Shown here one piece after another: positions 52,288 to 61,662 of a DNA stretch of 64,000 nucleotides (its first letter is position 1; every line of letters starts with the position of its first letter). Source of the DNA: Novosphingobium chloroacetimidivorans. GTDB lineage: Bacteria; Pseudomonadota; Alphaproteobacteria; Sphingomonadales; Sphingomonadaceae. Location: assembly GCF_014204535.1 (NCBI RefSeq), contig NZ_JACHLR010000008.1:124001-188000 (forward strand), in the 5' to 3' direction. The notes under the pieces are model-generated. The model saw only the letters and a program-made list of their open reading frames with translations. It searched no databases and was not told the DNA's origin. The position numbers were made by a program, and so were the translations under genes.

Positions 52288-52689
52288 ATGCGATCGACCC
52301 GCAAGCTTGTCCTGTTCGCGGCGCTCGGTGCCGCAGCGGCAGTGGCGGCTCCGGCAGCCGCCCAGACCACGCCAAATACCCGGTTGGTGGACTGCGGCGA
52401 GGAGAGCTGCCTGCTCGTGACGGGTCACCGCGAAAGGGGATCGGACGAGGTTCGGATCAACGGGCATCGTGTTGATGTGCAAGGGCAACGCAATTGGCGC
52501 GTGCGCCTCCCGCTGGCGAAGGTGCGTGAGTGGTCTGCACCGTTTGCCCGGCGCCTCGAAGTGTCCACGCACCCCTTGGCGTCGCGCAAGGATGTGGCCC
52601 AGGCCGGGACTGCGGACACTGCGCGACTGCCCATCGGCCTGCTGGGTCATGTTCCCGACTTGGCGTCACTGGTTATTACTTTGGATTGA
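52288..52689 (+). CDS. Small exported protein of unknown function
   Basis: 133 residues with a signal peptide (KLVLFAALGAAAAVAAPAAAQ). ATG 52288 has AAGGAG six bases upstream; another ATG at 52249 lacks a site. The mature protein has two cysteines in DCGEESCLL and a basic mid-section (INGHRVDVQGQRNWRVRLPL). No family recognised; it resembles small periplasmic proteins of sphingomonads. It starts 40 bp after the sulfotransferase stop and might be co-transcribed. Confidence 0.7.
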   Translation: MRSTRKLVLFAALGAAAAVAAPAAAQTTPNTRLVDCGEESCLLVTGHRERGSDEVRINGHRVDVQGQRNWRVRLPLAKVREWSAPFARRLEVSTHPLASRKDVAQAGTADTARLPIGLLGHVPDLASLVITLD

Positions 52690-52815
52690 GCTGAATAATA
52701 CTGTGCTGAAATAAGTCGGAACCTTGTTGGGTTCTTGTCATTATCGTCTCTCGGAGCTATGTGAGCTTTCCGAGCCGTCGAAGAGCGGCCTGTTGTTCCT
52801 TCGCAGGAGATGATG

Positions 52816-53148
52816 ATGAAGTCTGGCCTCGTTGCCTTCGCCGCTCTTGCGCTTGCCACCTCGGCATCCGCAAACGCCACTGAAAACCCCCTTGCCCGTG
52901 ACAAGGCCGTCCTGAACCTTCAGGGTCTGGACCTGTCCACCACCGACGGCCAGCAGCGCCTCGCCATCCGCATGGACCAGGCCGCGCGCTCGGTCTGCGG
53001 TGACCGCCTCGCCACCGTCCACCTCGACGCCGAAAACAAGGCGCGTGAGTGCCGCGCGACGGTGGTCGCCGACGTGCGCCGCCAGATCGAAGCGCGCGTT
53101 GCCCTGGCACCGACCGCTTCGCGCACGCAGGTCGCTCTGGCCGACTAA
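52816..53148 (+). CDS. UrcA-family exported protein
   Basis: 110 residues with signal peptide (SGLVAFAALALATSASA). The mature part LNLQGLDLSTTDGQQRLAIRMDQAARSVCG...ECRATVVADVRRQIE fits the UrcA family: a short beta strand, an amphipathic helix and two cysteines. Function unknown; the family is widespread in Sphingomonadales and Caulobacterales. Three ATGs in a row occur; the third (52816) is best spaced from GGAG. A hairpin at 53160 ends the transcript. Confidence 0.85.
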   Translation: MKSGLVAFAALALATSASANATENPLARDKAVLNLQGLDLSTTDGQQRLAIRMDQAARSVCGDRLATVHLDAENKARECRATVVADVRRQIEARVALAPTASRTQVALAD

Positions 53149-53159
53149 TTGACGGCAGG

Positions 53160-53190
53160 CGCTCCCTCTTCTTTTTGAGGAGAGGGAGTG
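53160..53190. terminator. Terminator hairpin after the UrcA-family gene
   Basis: CTCCCTCT (53162-53169) pairs with AGAGGGAG (53181-53188), extendable by flanking GC pairs. A T-run in the loop and TGTTTA downstream are present. The rest of the gap to 53354 shows no gene. Confidence 0.6.
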
Positions 53191-53353
53191 CTGCTGTTTA
53201 CGTGCCGGTTTGACTTTTACTTCGGTAGTTATACTAGCTTCCAGCTGCCTTTAACTATTGCGCGCTAGTCATTCGGCTCGCGACGAAGCGTCGTGCGTTC
53301 AAGCAACCAAAGGTCGTCACGCGCGCTCTCGGCCGTGCGAAGCCACTGCCGGC

Positions 53354-54286
53354 TCATTTCCCGATCATACCCGGCTTCGCCCACCACGATAGCGAGTGCA
53401 CGTCATGCGCGCTCGTCCACACGCCGGCTTTGGTGTAGCGCAGGGCACCGCTCCCCACGGCCTTGCCGACCTTCGCTCGGATCGCCAACGATTTGGGATC
53501 GATCACGACGAAGGTCTGGTCCTCCGTGGTGCGCAGCCAGACCTTGCCTCCACCGGTATCGATGTCACCATACTTGAGCACCGGACCGATCTTGACCCGG
53601 CCACGAAGGCTGTTGGTGGTCGGATCGATGACCGCGACCGTACCGTCGCCCTGCTCCTGGACCCACACCGCGCCCTCGCCGGCGGCCAGGAAGCCCGGCG
53701 TCTTGCCGAGCGAAACCGTCGCTGTCACCGCGTTGGTGGTGAAATCGATGCGCTGCACGGAGGATGCCTTGCTGCTCGCCGCCCATAGCGCGCCTTCTCC
53801 AAACGCCAGATAGTGCGCGCCCTCGTTGGTCGGGATCGAGGCGATGACCTGGTTGGTCGCGGGATCGACCCGCGCGATCATGCCTTTGGCCTGGCTTGCC
53901 ACCCAGACCGAGCCCGCGCCTGCGACGACATTCAACTCGCCCTCGCGCTGGTTGCCGATCCCTGTGGCGATCGTCGCAACTTTCTTGGCGGTGCGCGTGT
54001 CGATGCGCTCCAGCGTGCCGTCGCCGCAGTTGGCGACCCACAGGTCATGGCCCAGGATCGCCATGCCGCCACAGGGCCGCTTCACCGGTACTTCGGCGAG
54101 CTTGCCCTTGCGCGACCATTGTTCGACCCGGCCCTTGTTGGTGGCCCACACGGTCTTGCCTTGAGGCGCCAGAAAATCGGCGGATCCGGGCACCTGGATG
54201 ACTTGCTCTTCCTGCGCCGATGCGGTGATCGAAAGTGCCGCCGCGCCGAACGCCAAACCGCAAACCAGTACTCGAAGTGCACGCAT
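53354..54286 (-). CDS. Exported YncE-like beta-propeller protein
   Basis: 310 residues with signal peptide (VLVCGLAFGAAALSITASA). Regular repeats of about 40 residues of the type GSVWVASQ...IARVDPATNQVIASI run through the mature protein, as in NHL/YncE-type propellers. No catalytic residues recognised; such proteins often bind partners or ligands in the periplasm. The start at 54286 is preferred over 54292 because GGGGAA is then correctly spaced. It lies 40 bp after allophanate hydrolase on the same strand and could be co-transcribed. Confidence 0.78.
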   Translation of the reverse strand: MRALRVLVCGLAFGAAALSITASAQEEQVIQVPGSADFLAPQGKTVWATNKGRVEQWSRKGKLAEVPVKRPCGGMAILGHDLWVANCGDGTLERIDTRTAKKVATIATGIGNQREGELNVVAGAGSVWVASQAKGMIARVDPATNQVIASIPTNEGAHYLAFGEGALWAASSKASSVQRIDFTTNAVTATVSLGKTPGFLAAGEGAVWVQEQGDGTVAVIDPTTNSLRGRVKIGPVLKYGDIDTGGGKVWLRTTEDQTFVVIDPKSLAIRAKVGKAVGSGALRYTKAGVWTSAHDVHSLSWWAKPGMIGK

Positions 54287-54326
54287 CGCCATTTCCCCTT
54301 GCCGTCCTGTGTTGCGGTTCGTTTCC

Positions 54327-56096
54327 TCAGGCCATCTGTGCGATGTAGGCGCGCCAGCCGCCCAGATCGGTGATGTCTCGCGCGCCGGTCAGCGCACGCG
54401 GCTCTGCGACGAAGCCCTTCACGCTGGTGCCGTCCGCGAGCGTGACCGTGCCGATCGCCAGCGGTGCGGGCACTTCCACCACGAAGCTGCCGAACTCGGC
54501 CACACCCAACTCGTAGACTTCGACCTTGATCGGGGCGCCGTCCACGCTGTGGACCAGCGCGGGCTTTGGCGGCACGCTGTCGGCCATGGCGTAGAGGCGG
54601 TAGTTGGGTGCGGTCTCGAATGCGCCGACGAAGGTCGCATCGCGCGAGGTGAGCTGCCAGTGCAGCGGCATGTCCTTGAGGTGGGCGCCGACAACGGCGA
54701 GTTTCACGGTCTGCATCTTGCCCTCCAGATCGAGCGGGGGTGGTGAAGGAAGTTGCGCGGCGGCAAGGTAGGCATCCGCGACGTCGAGCAAAGCTCGGTC
54801 GGTGTCCGCCGGGCCGATCAGGGTTACGCCAAAGCCCGTCGCATTGGCGCGCACGCCTGCCGGCACGGCCAGCGCGGCCATGTCGAGCAGGTTCACGAAG
54901 TTTGTGTAGAGCCCCAGGTTGCTGTTGAGCGCTACCGGCGCGGCCAGCATCTCGCTGACGCGGTAGGTGGTGCCGGTGGTGGGAAACACCATCAGGTCGA
55001 TGTCCTGCCACAGTGTATCGGCGTGGCGCTTGATCTCGGCCATGCGGTAGATGCCGTTGAACACGTCGACCGCACTGTAGTTCAGCCCTTGCTCGACCAC
55101 TTCGCGCACCGTCGGGTCGATCGCGTTGGGGTTCCCGCTCAACATGGCGCTGATCGCAGCGGTGCGTTCGGCCACCCAGGGGCCGCCATAGAGCAGCAGC
55201 GCGGCTTCGAGCAGCGGCGCCATGTCGACTTCGACGAGCTCGCCCAGCTGCGCGAAAGTGTCCAGCGCCTGGTCGTACAGGTACTCGGACTCCGGATCGC
55301 CAAAGAACACGCGCTGGCCAGGGCGCGGCACGCCGATGCGGCGCGGGACAACGGGCTTGTCGGCGCGCGGCTTGGAATAAGGATCGGCGCTGTCGAACCC
55401 TGCCAGCACGCCGTCGACAAGGCGCGCATCGGCGGTGTCGTCGGTGAACACGGTGATGCAGTCGAGCGTGCGGCAGGCGGGCACCAGGCCACGCGTGCTC
55501 CAGCGGCCCTTGGTGGGTTTAAAGCCGATCAGGTGCTGGAACGCGGCCGGCACGCGGCCCGAGCCGGCGGTGTCGGTTCCGAGCGCGAATGGAACCAGCC
55601 CCGCGGCTACGGCCACCGACGATCCGGCACTCGATCCGCCACTGACGTAGGCGAGGTTATGCGCGTTGCGCGGCACGCCATAGGGACTGCGCGAGCCGTT
55701 CAGCCCGGTGGCGAACTGGTCGAGGTTGGTCTTTCCCACGCAGATCGCACCGGCGGAGAGCAGTTGCTCGATCACCGTGGCCGACGCTTCGGGCGCGTAG
55801 GCGAAGGCGGGGCAGGCGGCCGTGGTTTCGAGCCCCGCGACGTCGATATTGTCCTTCACCGCGAAGGGCACGCCGGCGAGCGGCAGCACCTCTCCGGCGG
55901 CAATACGGGCATCGACGGAGCGGGCGGCGGCAAGCACGTCTTCGCGCTCGGCGCGGCTGATCCAGATAGCGCGTTGCACCGCGTCATAGGCTTCGATGCG
56001 AGCGAGGGTTTCCTCGGCCACGTCGACCGCGGTCCTGTCGCCACTGGCGACGGCCTTGGCGATTTCCGTCGCGCTCTGGCGCTGGAGCCCGCTCAT
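54327..56096 (-). CDS. atzF: Allophanate hydrolase
   Basis: 589 residues. The amidase-signature triad is visible: Lys81 (AVKDNIDV), cis-Ser in GGSSAGSS (155-156) and Ser179 in GTDTAGSGRVPA. The C-terminal about 130 residues (KLAVVGAHLKDMPLHWQL...GTSVKGFVAEP) are the allophanate-hydrolase-specific domain that completes decarboxylation. It converts allophanate to ammonium and CO2. It overlaps the carboxylase stop by ATGA, so the two products are made together. Confidence 0.93.
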   Translation of the reverse strand: MSGLQRQSATEIAKAVASGDRTAVDVAEETLARIEAYDAVQRAIWISRAEREDVLAAARSVDARIAAGEVLPLAGVPFAVKDNIDVAGLETTAACPAFAYAPEASATVIEQLLSAGAICVGKTNLDQFATGLNGSRSPYGVPRNAHNLAYVSGGSSAGSSVAVAAGLVPFALGTDTAGSGRVPAAFQHLIGFKPTKGRWSTRGLVPACRTLDCITVFTDDTADARLVDGVLAGFDSADPYSKPRADKPVVPRRIGVPRPGQRVFFGDPESEYLYDQALDTFAQLGELVEVDMAPLLEAALLLYGGPWVAERTAAISAMLSGNPNAIDPTVREVVEQGLNYSAVDVFNGIYRMAEIKRHADTLWQDIDLMVFPTTGTTYRVSEMLAAPVALNSNLGLYTNFVNLLDMAALAVPAGVRANATGFGVTLIGPADTDRALLDVADAYLAAAQLPSPPPLDLEGKMQTVKLAVVGAHLKDMPLHWQLTSRDATFVGAFETAPNYRLYAMADSVPPKPALVHSVDGAPIKVEVYELGVAEFGSFVVEVPAPLAIGTVTLADGTSVKGFVAEPRALTGARDITDLGGWRAYIAQMA

Positions 56097-59000
56097 GAGT
56101 GACGCCTCAGGGCGAGCATGGCGGCGCCGGGTTGCAGCGATTGGCGTTCCTGCATGTAGAGGGCCGCGACCGTGCCCGAACCGGGGCTTTCCACGGGGAA
56201 CTCCATCTTCATAGCCTCCATCACGGCGATCGTGTCGCCGGCCTTGATCTCGTCCCCGACAGAGACGAGCAGCTTCCACACACTGCCGCCGAACGGCACT
56301 TCGATCAGGTCCGCGCCCTCGGGCACTTCGATCGCGGCGGGAGGTGCGGCGTCGAGATCGTGGGCGCTGACGCGGTCGAACTCGCCGCTTTCGTGCCAGG
56401 CGGCGCGCTCGGCATCGAAGGCGGCCTGGCGCTGAGTCTCGAACCGCGTGATCGGGTCCGCATTGTCGCGGAGCATCGCCCGGTAGTCGGACAGGCGGAA
56501 CTCGGAGTGCTCGACCTCTATCGAGCGGCGGCCGGCCGGAAAGTCGCGGCGCCATTCTGTCAGTTCTTCCGCGCTCACCGGGAAGAAGCGGATCTGGTCG
56601 AAGAAGCGCAGCAGCCAGGGCTTGCCTTCGACGAAGGCGTCCGTCTGGCCGTGCGTGTTCCACACCTGGATGGTGCGGCCGAACAGCTGGTAGCCGCCCG
56701 GGCCTTCCATGCCGTAGATGCACATATAGGCGCCGCCGATGCCCACGACGTTGGGCGGCGTCCAGGTGCGTGCCGGGTTGTACTTGGTGGTGACGAGACG
56801 GTGGCGCGGATCGACCGGAGTGGCAACCGGTGCGCCGAGGTACACGTCGCCCAGGCCCAGCACGAGGTAGCTGGCGTCGAACACCATCGCCTCTACGGCG
56901 GCGGCATCGGGCAAGCCATTGACGCGACGGATGAACTCGATGTTGTCGGGGCACCAGGGCGCATCGTCGCGCACGCCGCTGATGTACTTGTCGATCGTCT
57001 CGGTGATCGCGGGGTCACGCCAGCTGAGCGGCAGGTGGACGATGCGCGAGGGGATCGCGAAATCCTCGAGATCGCCCAGTTTCTCCTCGGCCGCGATCAG
57101 CGCGGCGAGTGCGGCGGCCTGGTCCATCCGCTCGCCGTCGAAGTGGAACTGCAGCGATCGGATGCCGGGGGTGATGTCGATCACGCCGGGGAGCGCCTGA
57201 CGCTCAAGCTCCTGCAGCAGCGCCTGAACGCGGATGCGCAGTTCTATGTCGAGCACGATGTCGCCGTATTCGACCAGGATGTTGCGGTCACCCTGCTGGC
57301 GGTAGACGGTACGCGGGCGCAGGCCTTCCTGGACCGGGATATCGGCCAGGATGGGAGAGAGGCTGGCGATGGTGCGCGCCGTGTCCACCGGGACTGGCGT
57401 CTCGCCTGCGAGCAGCGCCTGCTGTGCCATGTCGGCGGCCGCGGCGTCCTCGATGGTGACGGGCACGAAGCGGACGCGGTCGCCGGCGGCCAGCTGTCCG
57501 ATCATCCAGCGATCGGCGGCGATCACCACGAAGGGGCAGACGAAACCGCCGAGCGAAGGGCCGTCCGGGCCCAGGATGATCGGCATGTCGCCGGTGAAAT
57601 CCACAGCGCCGATGGCATAGGGATTGTCGTGGATGTTGGAGGGATGGAGGCCCGCCTCGCCCCCGTCGGTCCGCGCCCATTGCGGCTTGGGGCCGATGAG
57701 GCGCACGCCGGTGCGGTTGGAGTTGTAGTGGACCTGCCACTCTGCGCCGACGATCGTGTCGATATCGTCACCGGTGAAGAAGTCGGGCGCGCCGTGCGGC
57801 CCGTAGAGGACGCGGATCGCCCAGGGCTCGGAGAGGTCGGGCAGGGAGCCGGCGGGCAGGGCCTCGCCGACCGGCTCGTCGCCGAGGTGGAGCGTATCGC
57901 CGGCAAGAAGAGGCCGCGCGGCATGGCCGCCAAACTGGCCCAGCTCGAACGTCGCCCGACTGTCGAGATAGGGCGCGATGTCGAGACCGCCGGCGAACAG
58001 CAGGTACCCGCGCATCCCACCGCCCGAGGCACGGCCAAGCGCGAGGGTCTGCCCGGCGGCGATGTCGATGGCGGTGCCGCGCATGACGGGCATGCCGTCC
58101 AGCGTGGCGCCGAAGTCCGCTCCGGTCAGGCAGATGCGGGCCGAGGCGTTGAATAGCAGCGTCGGTCCGGCAGCGGTGATCTCCAGACCGGTGGTGCCCT
58201 CGGCGTTGCCGAGCAGGCGATTGCCGAGGCGGAACGACTGGTCGTCCATCGGACCCGAGGGCGGCACGCCGATGGCCCACAAGCCCTGGCGGCCTGGCCA
58301 GTCCTGCACTGTCGTCGAGGTGCCGCCGCTGATCACGCGGATGCTGCGCGGATGGTAGCCGATGGTGTCGAGGACGCGGGTCGAGACTTCGCCGCTGACG
58401 AAGGCTTCGGTGCGCACGACGTCGCGCAGCCAGCGTAAGTTTGTCTCGATGCCGTCAACCCGGCTCTGGTCGAGCGCGGCCTGCATCGCGGTGACCGCCT
58501 GCTCGCGTGTCGGCGCGTGGACGATCAGCTTGGCGAGCATCGGATCGTACCAGGCGCTGACGGTGCTGCCGGCAAGCACCCAGGTTTCGGCGCGGATGTT
58601 GTCGGGGAACTCGACGGCGGTCAGCGTGCCCGAGGTGGGGCGGTAGTCGAGCGCCGGATCCTCCGCGTAGAGGCGGACCTGCACCGCGTGACCATTGGGA
58701 CCGCTGCGCTCCTCGTCGAGGAAGGCGAAATCGCCCGCGGCGCCGCGGATCATCCACTCGACCAGATCGATGCCCATGACCTCTTCGGTCACGCCATGCT
58801 CGACCTGTAGGCGGGTGTTCATTTCCAGGAAGAAGAACTCGCGCCGGTCGGCGTCGTAGAGGAACTCGACCGTGCCGGCAGAGCGGTAGCGCGCGGCTTG
58901 CCCGAGACGGATGGCGGCATCGTACAGCGCGGCGCGCACTTCGGGGGGAAGGAGCGGTGCGGGCGCTTCTTCGACCACCTTCTGGTTGCGGCGCTGGAGC

Positions 59001-59701
59001 GAGCAGTCGCGTTCGCCCAGTGCGACGACGCGGCCCTGGCCATCCCCGAAGATCTGCACTTCGACATGGCGAGCGCGGCGCACGTAGCGCTCCAGGAAGA
59101 CGCCGGCATCGCCGAAGTTTCCTTCGCCCAGGCGCACGACGGCGGCTAAGTTCTCGCGCACGGCGGCCTCGTCCTCGCACACGCGCATGCCGATGCCGCC
59201 GCCGCCGGCCGTCGCCTTGAGGATGACCGGGAAGTCGATCTCGCGCGCGGCCTGTGCGGCCTCTTCCTCGTCGGTGAGGAGGCCGGTGCCGGGTGCCAGC
59301 GGCACGTCATGGCTTGCGGCTAGATCGCGCGCGCTGTGCTTCAGGCCGAACACACGGATGTTCTCTGTCGTCGGCCCGATGAACGCGATGCCAGCGGCCG
59401 CGCAAGCCTCGGCAAATTCGGCGTTCTCCGCGAGGAAGCCGTAACCCGGATGGATCGCGCCGGCGCCGGTCGCCTTTGCGGCGGCGATGATCTTCGCGCC
59501 ATCGAGGTAACTCTCAACGGCGGGCGCCGCGCCGATGCACACCGCCTCGTCTGCCTGCGCCACGTGGAGCGAGCCCGCGTCCGCCTCGGAATAGACGGCC
59601 ACCGAGCGCAGGCCCATTCGCCGCAAGGTGCGGATGATCCGTGTGGCAATCGCGCCCCGGTTGGCGATCAGGACCGTGTCGAACTTCGTATCCTGGCTCA
59701 T
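56093..59701 (-). CDS. Biotin-dependent urea/guanidine carboxylase
   Basis: 1202 residues in one chain: biotin carboxylase (1 to about 450; FDTVLIANRGAIATRIIRT, ATP-grasp KATAGGGGIGMRV), a KipA/AHS2-like part (about 455-780; GGTSTTVQDWPGRQG), a KipI/AHS1-like part (about 797-1010; GDRNILVEYGD) forming the carboxyltransferase, and a biotinyl domain with Lys in AVMEAMKMEF (about 1166). It carboxylates urea to allophanate or, in operons with DUF1989 partners as here, guanidine to carboxyguanidine. The substrate call is inference from neighbours. ATGA overlaps both sides. Confidence 0.92.
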   Translation of the reverse strand: MSQDTKFDTVLIANRGAIATRIIRTLRRMGLRSVAVYSEADAGSLHVAQADEAVCIGAAPAVESYLDGAKIIAAAKATGAGAIHPGYGFLAENAEFAEACAAAGIAFIGPTTENIRVFGLKHSARDLAASHDVPLAPGTGLLTDEEEAAQAAREIDFPVILKATAGGGGIGMRVCEDEAAVRENLAAVVRLGEGNFGDAGVFLERYVRRARHVEVQIFGDGQGRVVALGERDCSLQRRNQKVVEEAPAPLLPPEVRAALYDAAIRLGQAARYRSAGTVEFLYDADRREFFFLEMNTRLQVEHGVTEEVMGIDLVEWMIRGAAGDFAFLDEERSGPNGHAVQVRLYAEDPALDYRPTSGTLTAVEFPDNIRAETWVLAGSTVSAWYDPMLAKLIVHAPTREQAVTAMQAALDQSRVDGIETNLRWLRDVVRTEAFVSGEVSTRVLDTIGYHPRSIRVISGGTSTTVQDWPGRQGLWAIGVPPSGPMDDQSFRLGNRLLGNAEGTTGLEITAAGPTLLFNASARICLTGADFGATLDGMPVMRGTAIDIAAGQTLALGRASGGGMRGYLLFAGGLDIAPYLDSRATFELGQFGGHAARPLLAGDTLHLGDEPVGEALPAGSLPDLSEPWAIRVLYGPHGAPDFFTGDDIDTIVGAEWQVHYNSNRTGVRLIGPKPQWARTDGGEAGLHPSNIHDNPYAIGAVDFTGDMPIILGPDGPSLGGFVCPFVVIAADRWMIGQLAAGDRVRFVPVTIEDAAAADMAQQALLAGETPVPVDTARTIASLSPILADIPVQEGLRPRTVYRQQGDRNILVEYGDIVLDIELRIRVQALLQELERQALPGVIDITPGIRSLQFHFDGERMDQAAALAALIAAEEKLGDLEDFAIPSRIVHLPLSWRDPAITETIDKYISGVRDDAPWCPDNIEFIRRVNGLPDAAAVEAMVFDASYLVLGLGDVYLGAPVATPVDPRHRLVTTKYNPARTWTPPNVVGIGGAYMCIYGMEGPGGYQLFGRTIQVWNTHGQTDAFVEGKPWLLRFFDQIRFFPVSAEELTEWRRDFPAGRRSIEVEHSEFRLSDYRAMLRDNADPITRFETQRQAAFDAERAAWHESGEFDRVSAHDLDAAPPAAIEVPEGADLIEVPFGGSVWKLLVSVGDEIKAGDTIAVMEAMKMEFPVESPGSGTVAALYMQERQSLQPGAAMLALRRHS

Positions 59702-60333
59702 GCGGAAACGATCATGCGGACGGGGGTGGGATTGAAGGCATTGCAGGGGTTGTTGATCTGCGGGCAGTTGGAGACGACGACGATCACGTCCATCTCCGCC
59801 CGCAGATCAACGGTCAGGCCCGGCGCGGAGATTCCGTCGACGATGCCCAGCGACCCGTCCGGCTCGACCGGTACGTTCATGAAGAAATTGATGTTCGATA
59901 CGATGTCGCGCTTGCCGCGGCCTTCCAGGAGATTGGCTTCCAGGAAGTTCTCGACACAGGCGTGTTGCGACTTGGTGTGGTGGCCATAGCGCAAGGTGTT
60001 GGATTCGCACGAGCAGGCGCCGCCGATCGTGTCGTGATATGGCACCGCGCTGGCGGCGATGGTCATCATCGGCCGGCCTTCGTTGGAGCGCAGCACGGTG
60101 CCCACGCGCAGGAACAGGTTGCCCTGCGCCGAGACGGTGTCCTGCATCGAATAGCGCTCGCTATCGTCGGCGGCGGAGTAGAGCAGGAAGTCGACCGCCT
60201 GGTTGCCCTCCAGGTCGACGATGCGCAGGGTCTGTCCCGCCTTGACGTGATGGAGCCAGGGGGCGCGGGCGGGCACGACAACGTCGTGCAGAACGGGGCC
60301 GGGCAGGCCGGCGACATGGGGATCGGCGCTCAT
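59698..60333 (-). CDS. DUF1989 protein, urea-carboxylase-associated 1 / carboxyguanidine deiminase-type subunit
   Basis: 211 residues, soluble. Conserved stretches: LRIVDLEGNQAVDFLLYSA, GGACSCESNTLRYG and VSNINFFMNVPVEPDG. These proteins were long called urea carboxylase-associated, and members of the pair are now known as subunits of carboxyguanidine deiminase, which turns carboxyguanidine into allophanate. It is located directly before the carboxylase (ATGA overlap) and 11 bp after its paralogue. Confidence 0.85.
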   Translation of the reverse strand: MSADPHVAGLPGPVLHDVVVPARAPWLHHVKAGQTLRIVDLEGNQAVDFLLYSAADDSERYSMQDTVSAQGNLFLRVGTVLRSNEGRPMMTIAASAVPYHDTIGGACSCESNTLRYGHHTKSQHACVENFLEANLLEGRGKRDIVSNINFFMNVPVEPDGSLGIVDGISAPGLTVDLRAEMDVIVVVSNCPQINNPCNAFNPTPVRMIVSA

Positions 60334-60344
60334 GCTAAGGGTCC

Positions 60345-61169
60345 TCAGCGGCGGAAGTAATCTTCGGCGTTCTCGAAGGCGCGCAGGCCCTCGGGCGTCG
60401 CATTGCGGGCGGGGTCGTCCAGCGGCGTTATCGGACCTCTCCAAGCGGTCACGCGCAGCGGAGTGACGGTGTAGTCCTGACGCGGATCGAGCACGTGCGG
60501 GCAATTGGCGAGCACGACGATCACGTCCATCTCGGCGCGCAGCACCACTTCGCGGCCAGGCTCGAACGGGCCGACCACCGGCGTGATCGTGCCGTCCTCC
60601 TCGATGCGGGTGCCCTTGAACAGGTTCACGCAAGGGTGAACGTCGCGCCGCAGCAGGCCGTGCTTGGCAGCGCCGAGGAGGAAGCGGTCGCGACCATTGG
60701 GATAGGCCCCGCTGTTGCGGCCTTCGCCGTACTTGGCCTCGTTCGTAGCGGCGTTGGAGGTGCCGCTGAACGCGTCGTGGGTGCCGGCGCCATCCTCCAT
60801 CAGAGTCATCAGCACGCGTCCCATGTCGGACAGCAGCAGCTTGCCCGCGCCGAGGTAGGCGTTCCACTGGACCTTGACCGTGTCGGCGACGTTCAGCCGC
60901 TCTGCCGGCATTTCGGCGTTGAACACCAGCAGCGAGGCGCAGGCATCGCCCTCCACGTCGATCAGCCGCAGGCGCGATCCCCGCGCGAGGCGCCGCGTGG
61001 CATAGCCGCCCGGCGCGACCGTCTCCTCCCAGAGCAAGTCATCGGAGGAGACGCCTTGCGGCAGATCCTCGGCGACCGGTGGCAGCACCGGCATGGCATC
61101 GACTTTGGTGCCGGCCATGGCGCGGGCATGGTCGCGGGCGGCGAGGGGATTGGCGAGTACCTGTGTCAT
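60345..61169 (-). CDS. DUF1989 protein, urea-carboxylase-associated 2 / carboxyguanidine deiminase-type subunit
   Basis: 274 residues from ATG 61169; a longer open frame upstream is a shadow. Shares with its neighbour the patterns LRLIDVEGDACASLLVFNA, DAFSGTSNAATN, HPCVNLFKGTRIEEDG and VVLRAEMDVIVVLANCPH. It probably forms the second subunit of the deiminase. It lies 13 bp after the NikR-like regulator gene. Confidence 0.85.
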   Translation of the reverse strand: MTQVLANPLAARDHARAMAGTKVDAMPVLPPVAEDLPQGVSSDDLLWEETVAPGGYATRRLARGSRLRLIDVEGDACASLLVFNAEMPAERLNVADTVKVQWNAYLGAGKLLLSDMGRVLMTLMEDGAGTHDAFSGTSNAATNEAKYGEGRNSGAYPNGRDRFLLGAAKHGLLRRDVHPCVNLFKGTRIEEDGTITPVVGPFEPGREVVLRAEMDVIVVLANCPHVLDPRQDYTVTPLRVTAWRGPITPLDDPARNATPEGLRAFENAEDYFRR

Positions 61170-61182
61170 GCGATCCTCGGAG

Positions 61183-61662
61183 TCATGCGGTCGCTCCCGC
61201 GGGCTTGCGGCTGCTGGTTTCCTGCTCGTGGAGCGGTGGCAGCAGCGCGGTGGTGGTGACGAGCTGGAGTTGCTGGACGCCGCGCACCCGGCGCAAGGCG
61301 TCGCACAGATCCTTGAGGCGAATGGCCGGGCCCTGGACGAGCAGGACCTCCAGCGACTGGTCTTCCTCAAGGAAGACGTGCTGGGCCGAGATCACTTCCT
61401 TGAGGTAGTCGGCCTGGGTTTCGGCCAACTGATGACGGACCCGGCCGCGATCGGCGCGATAGACGATGGTCACGGTGCCCGCGAGCATCTCGTCCGGCCG
61501 GATCGAGGCGGCATGCTCGGCCAGGGCATGGCGGATCAGTTCGGCGATCAGCTGCGAGCGCGAGGGCAGGCCGCGCTCTTCCACCATGGCGTCGAGCTGC
61601 CGGAAGAGATCGGCCGGAAGGCTCATGCTGAGCCTGGCCAGACCGGTGCCGTCGGTGCTCAT
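61183..61662 (-). CDS. NikR-like ribbon-helix-helix regulator lacking nickel ligands
   Basis: 159 residues. An N-terminal ribbon-helix-helix (LARLSMSLPADLFRQLDAMV...SRSQLIAELIRHAL) and a NikR-type ACT domain. A gapless alignment by eye with E. coli NikR places Ala84, His95, Phe97 and Ser103 at the nickel ligands His76, His87, His89 and Cys95, so only one ligand remains. Nickel sensing is therefore unlikely. It sits inside the carboxylase operon between transporter and deiminase genes, so it may sense guanidine, urea or another operon signal. It overlaps the ATPase stop by ATGA. Confidence 0.85.
   Translation of the reverse strand: MSTDGTGLARLSMSLPADLFRQLDAMVEERGLPSRSQLIAELIRHALAEHAASIRPDEMLAGTVTIVYRADRGRVRHQLAETQADYLKEVISAQHVFLEEDQSLEVLLVQGPAIRLKDLCDALRRVRGVQQLQLVTTTALLPPLHEQETSSRKPAGATA

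Noticed and set aside
52718..52748. GGAAC near the UrcA-family gene as an EcfG promoter
   Set aside because: The only GT lies 22-23 bases away; the sequence fits a small GAACC/GGTTC hairpin better.
56099..58156. 685-codon plus-strand frame inside the carboxylase gene
   Set aside because: Antisense shadow of a 1202-residue enzyme with all expected domains.
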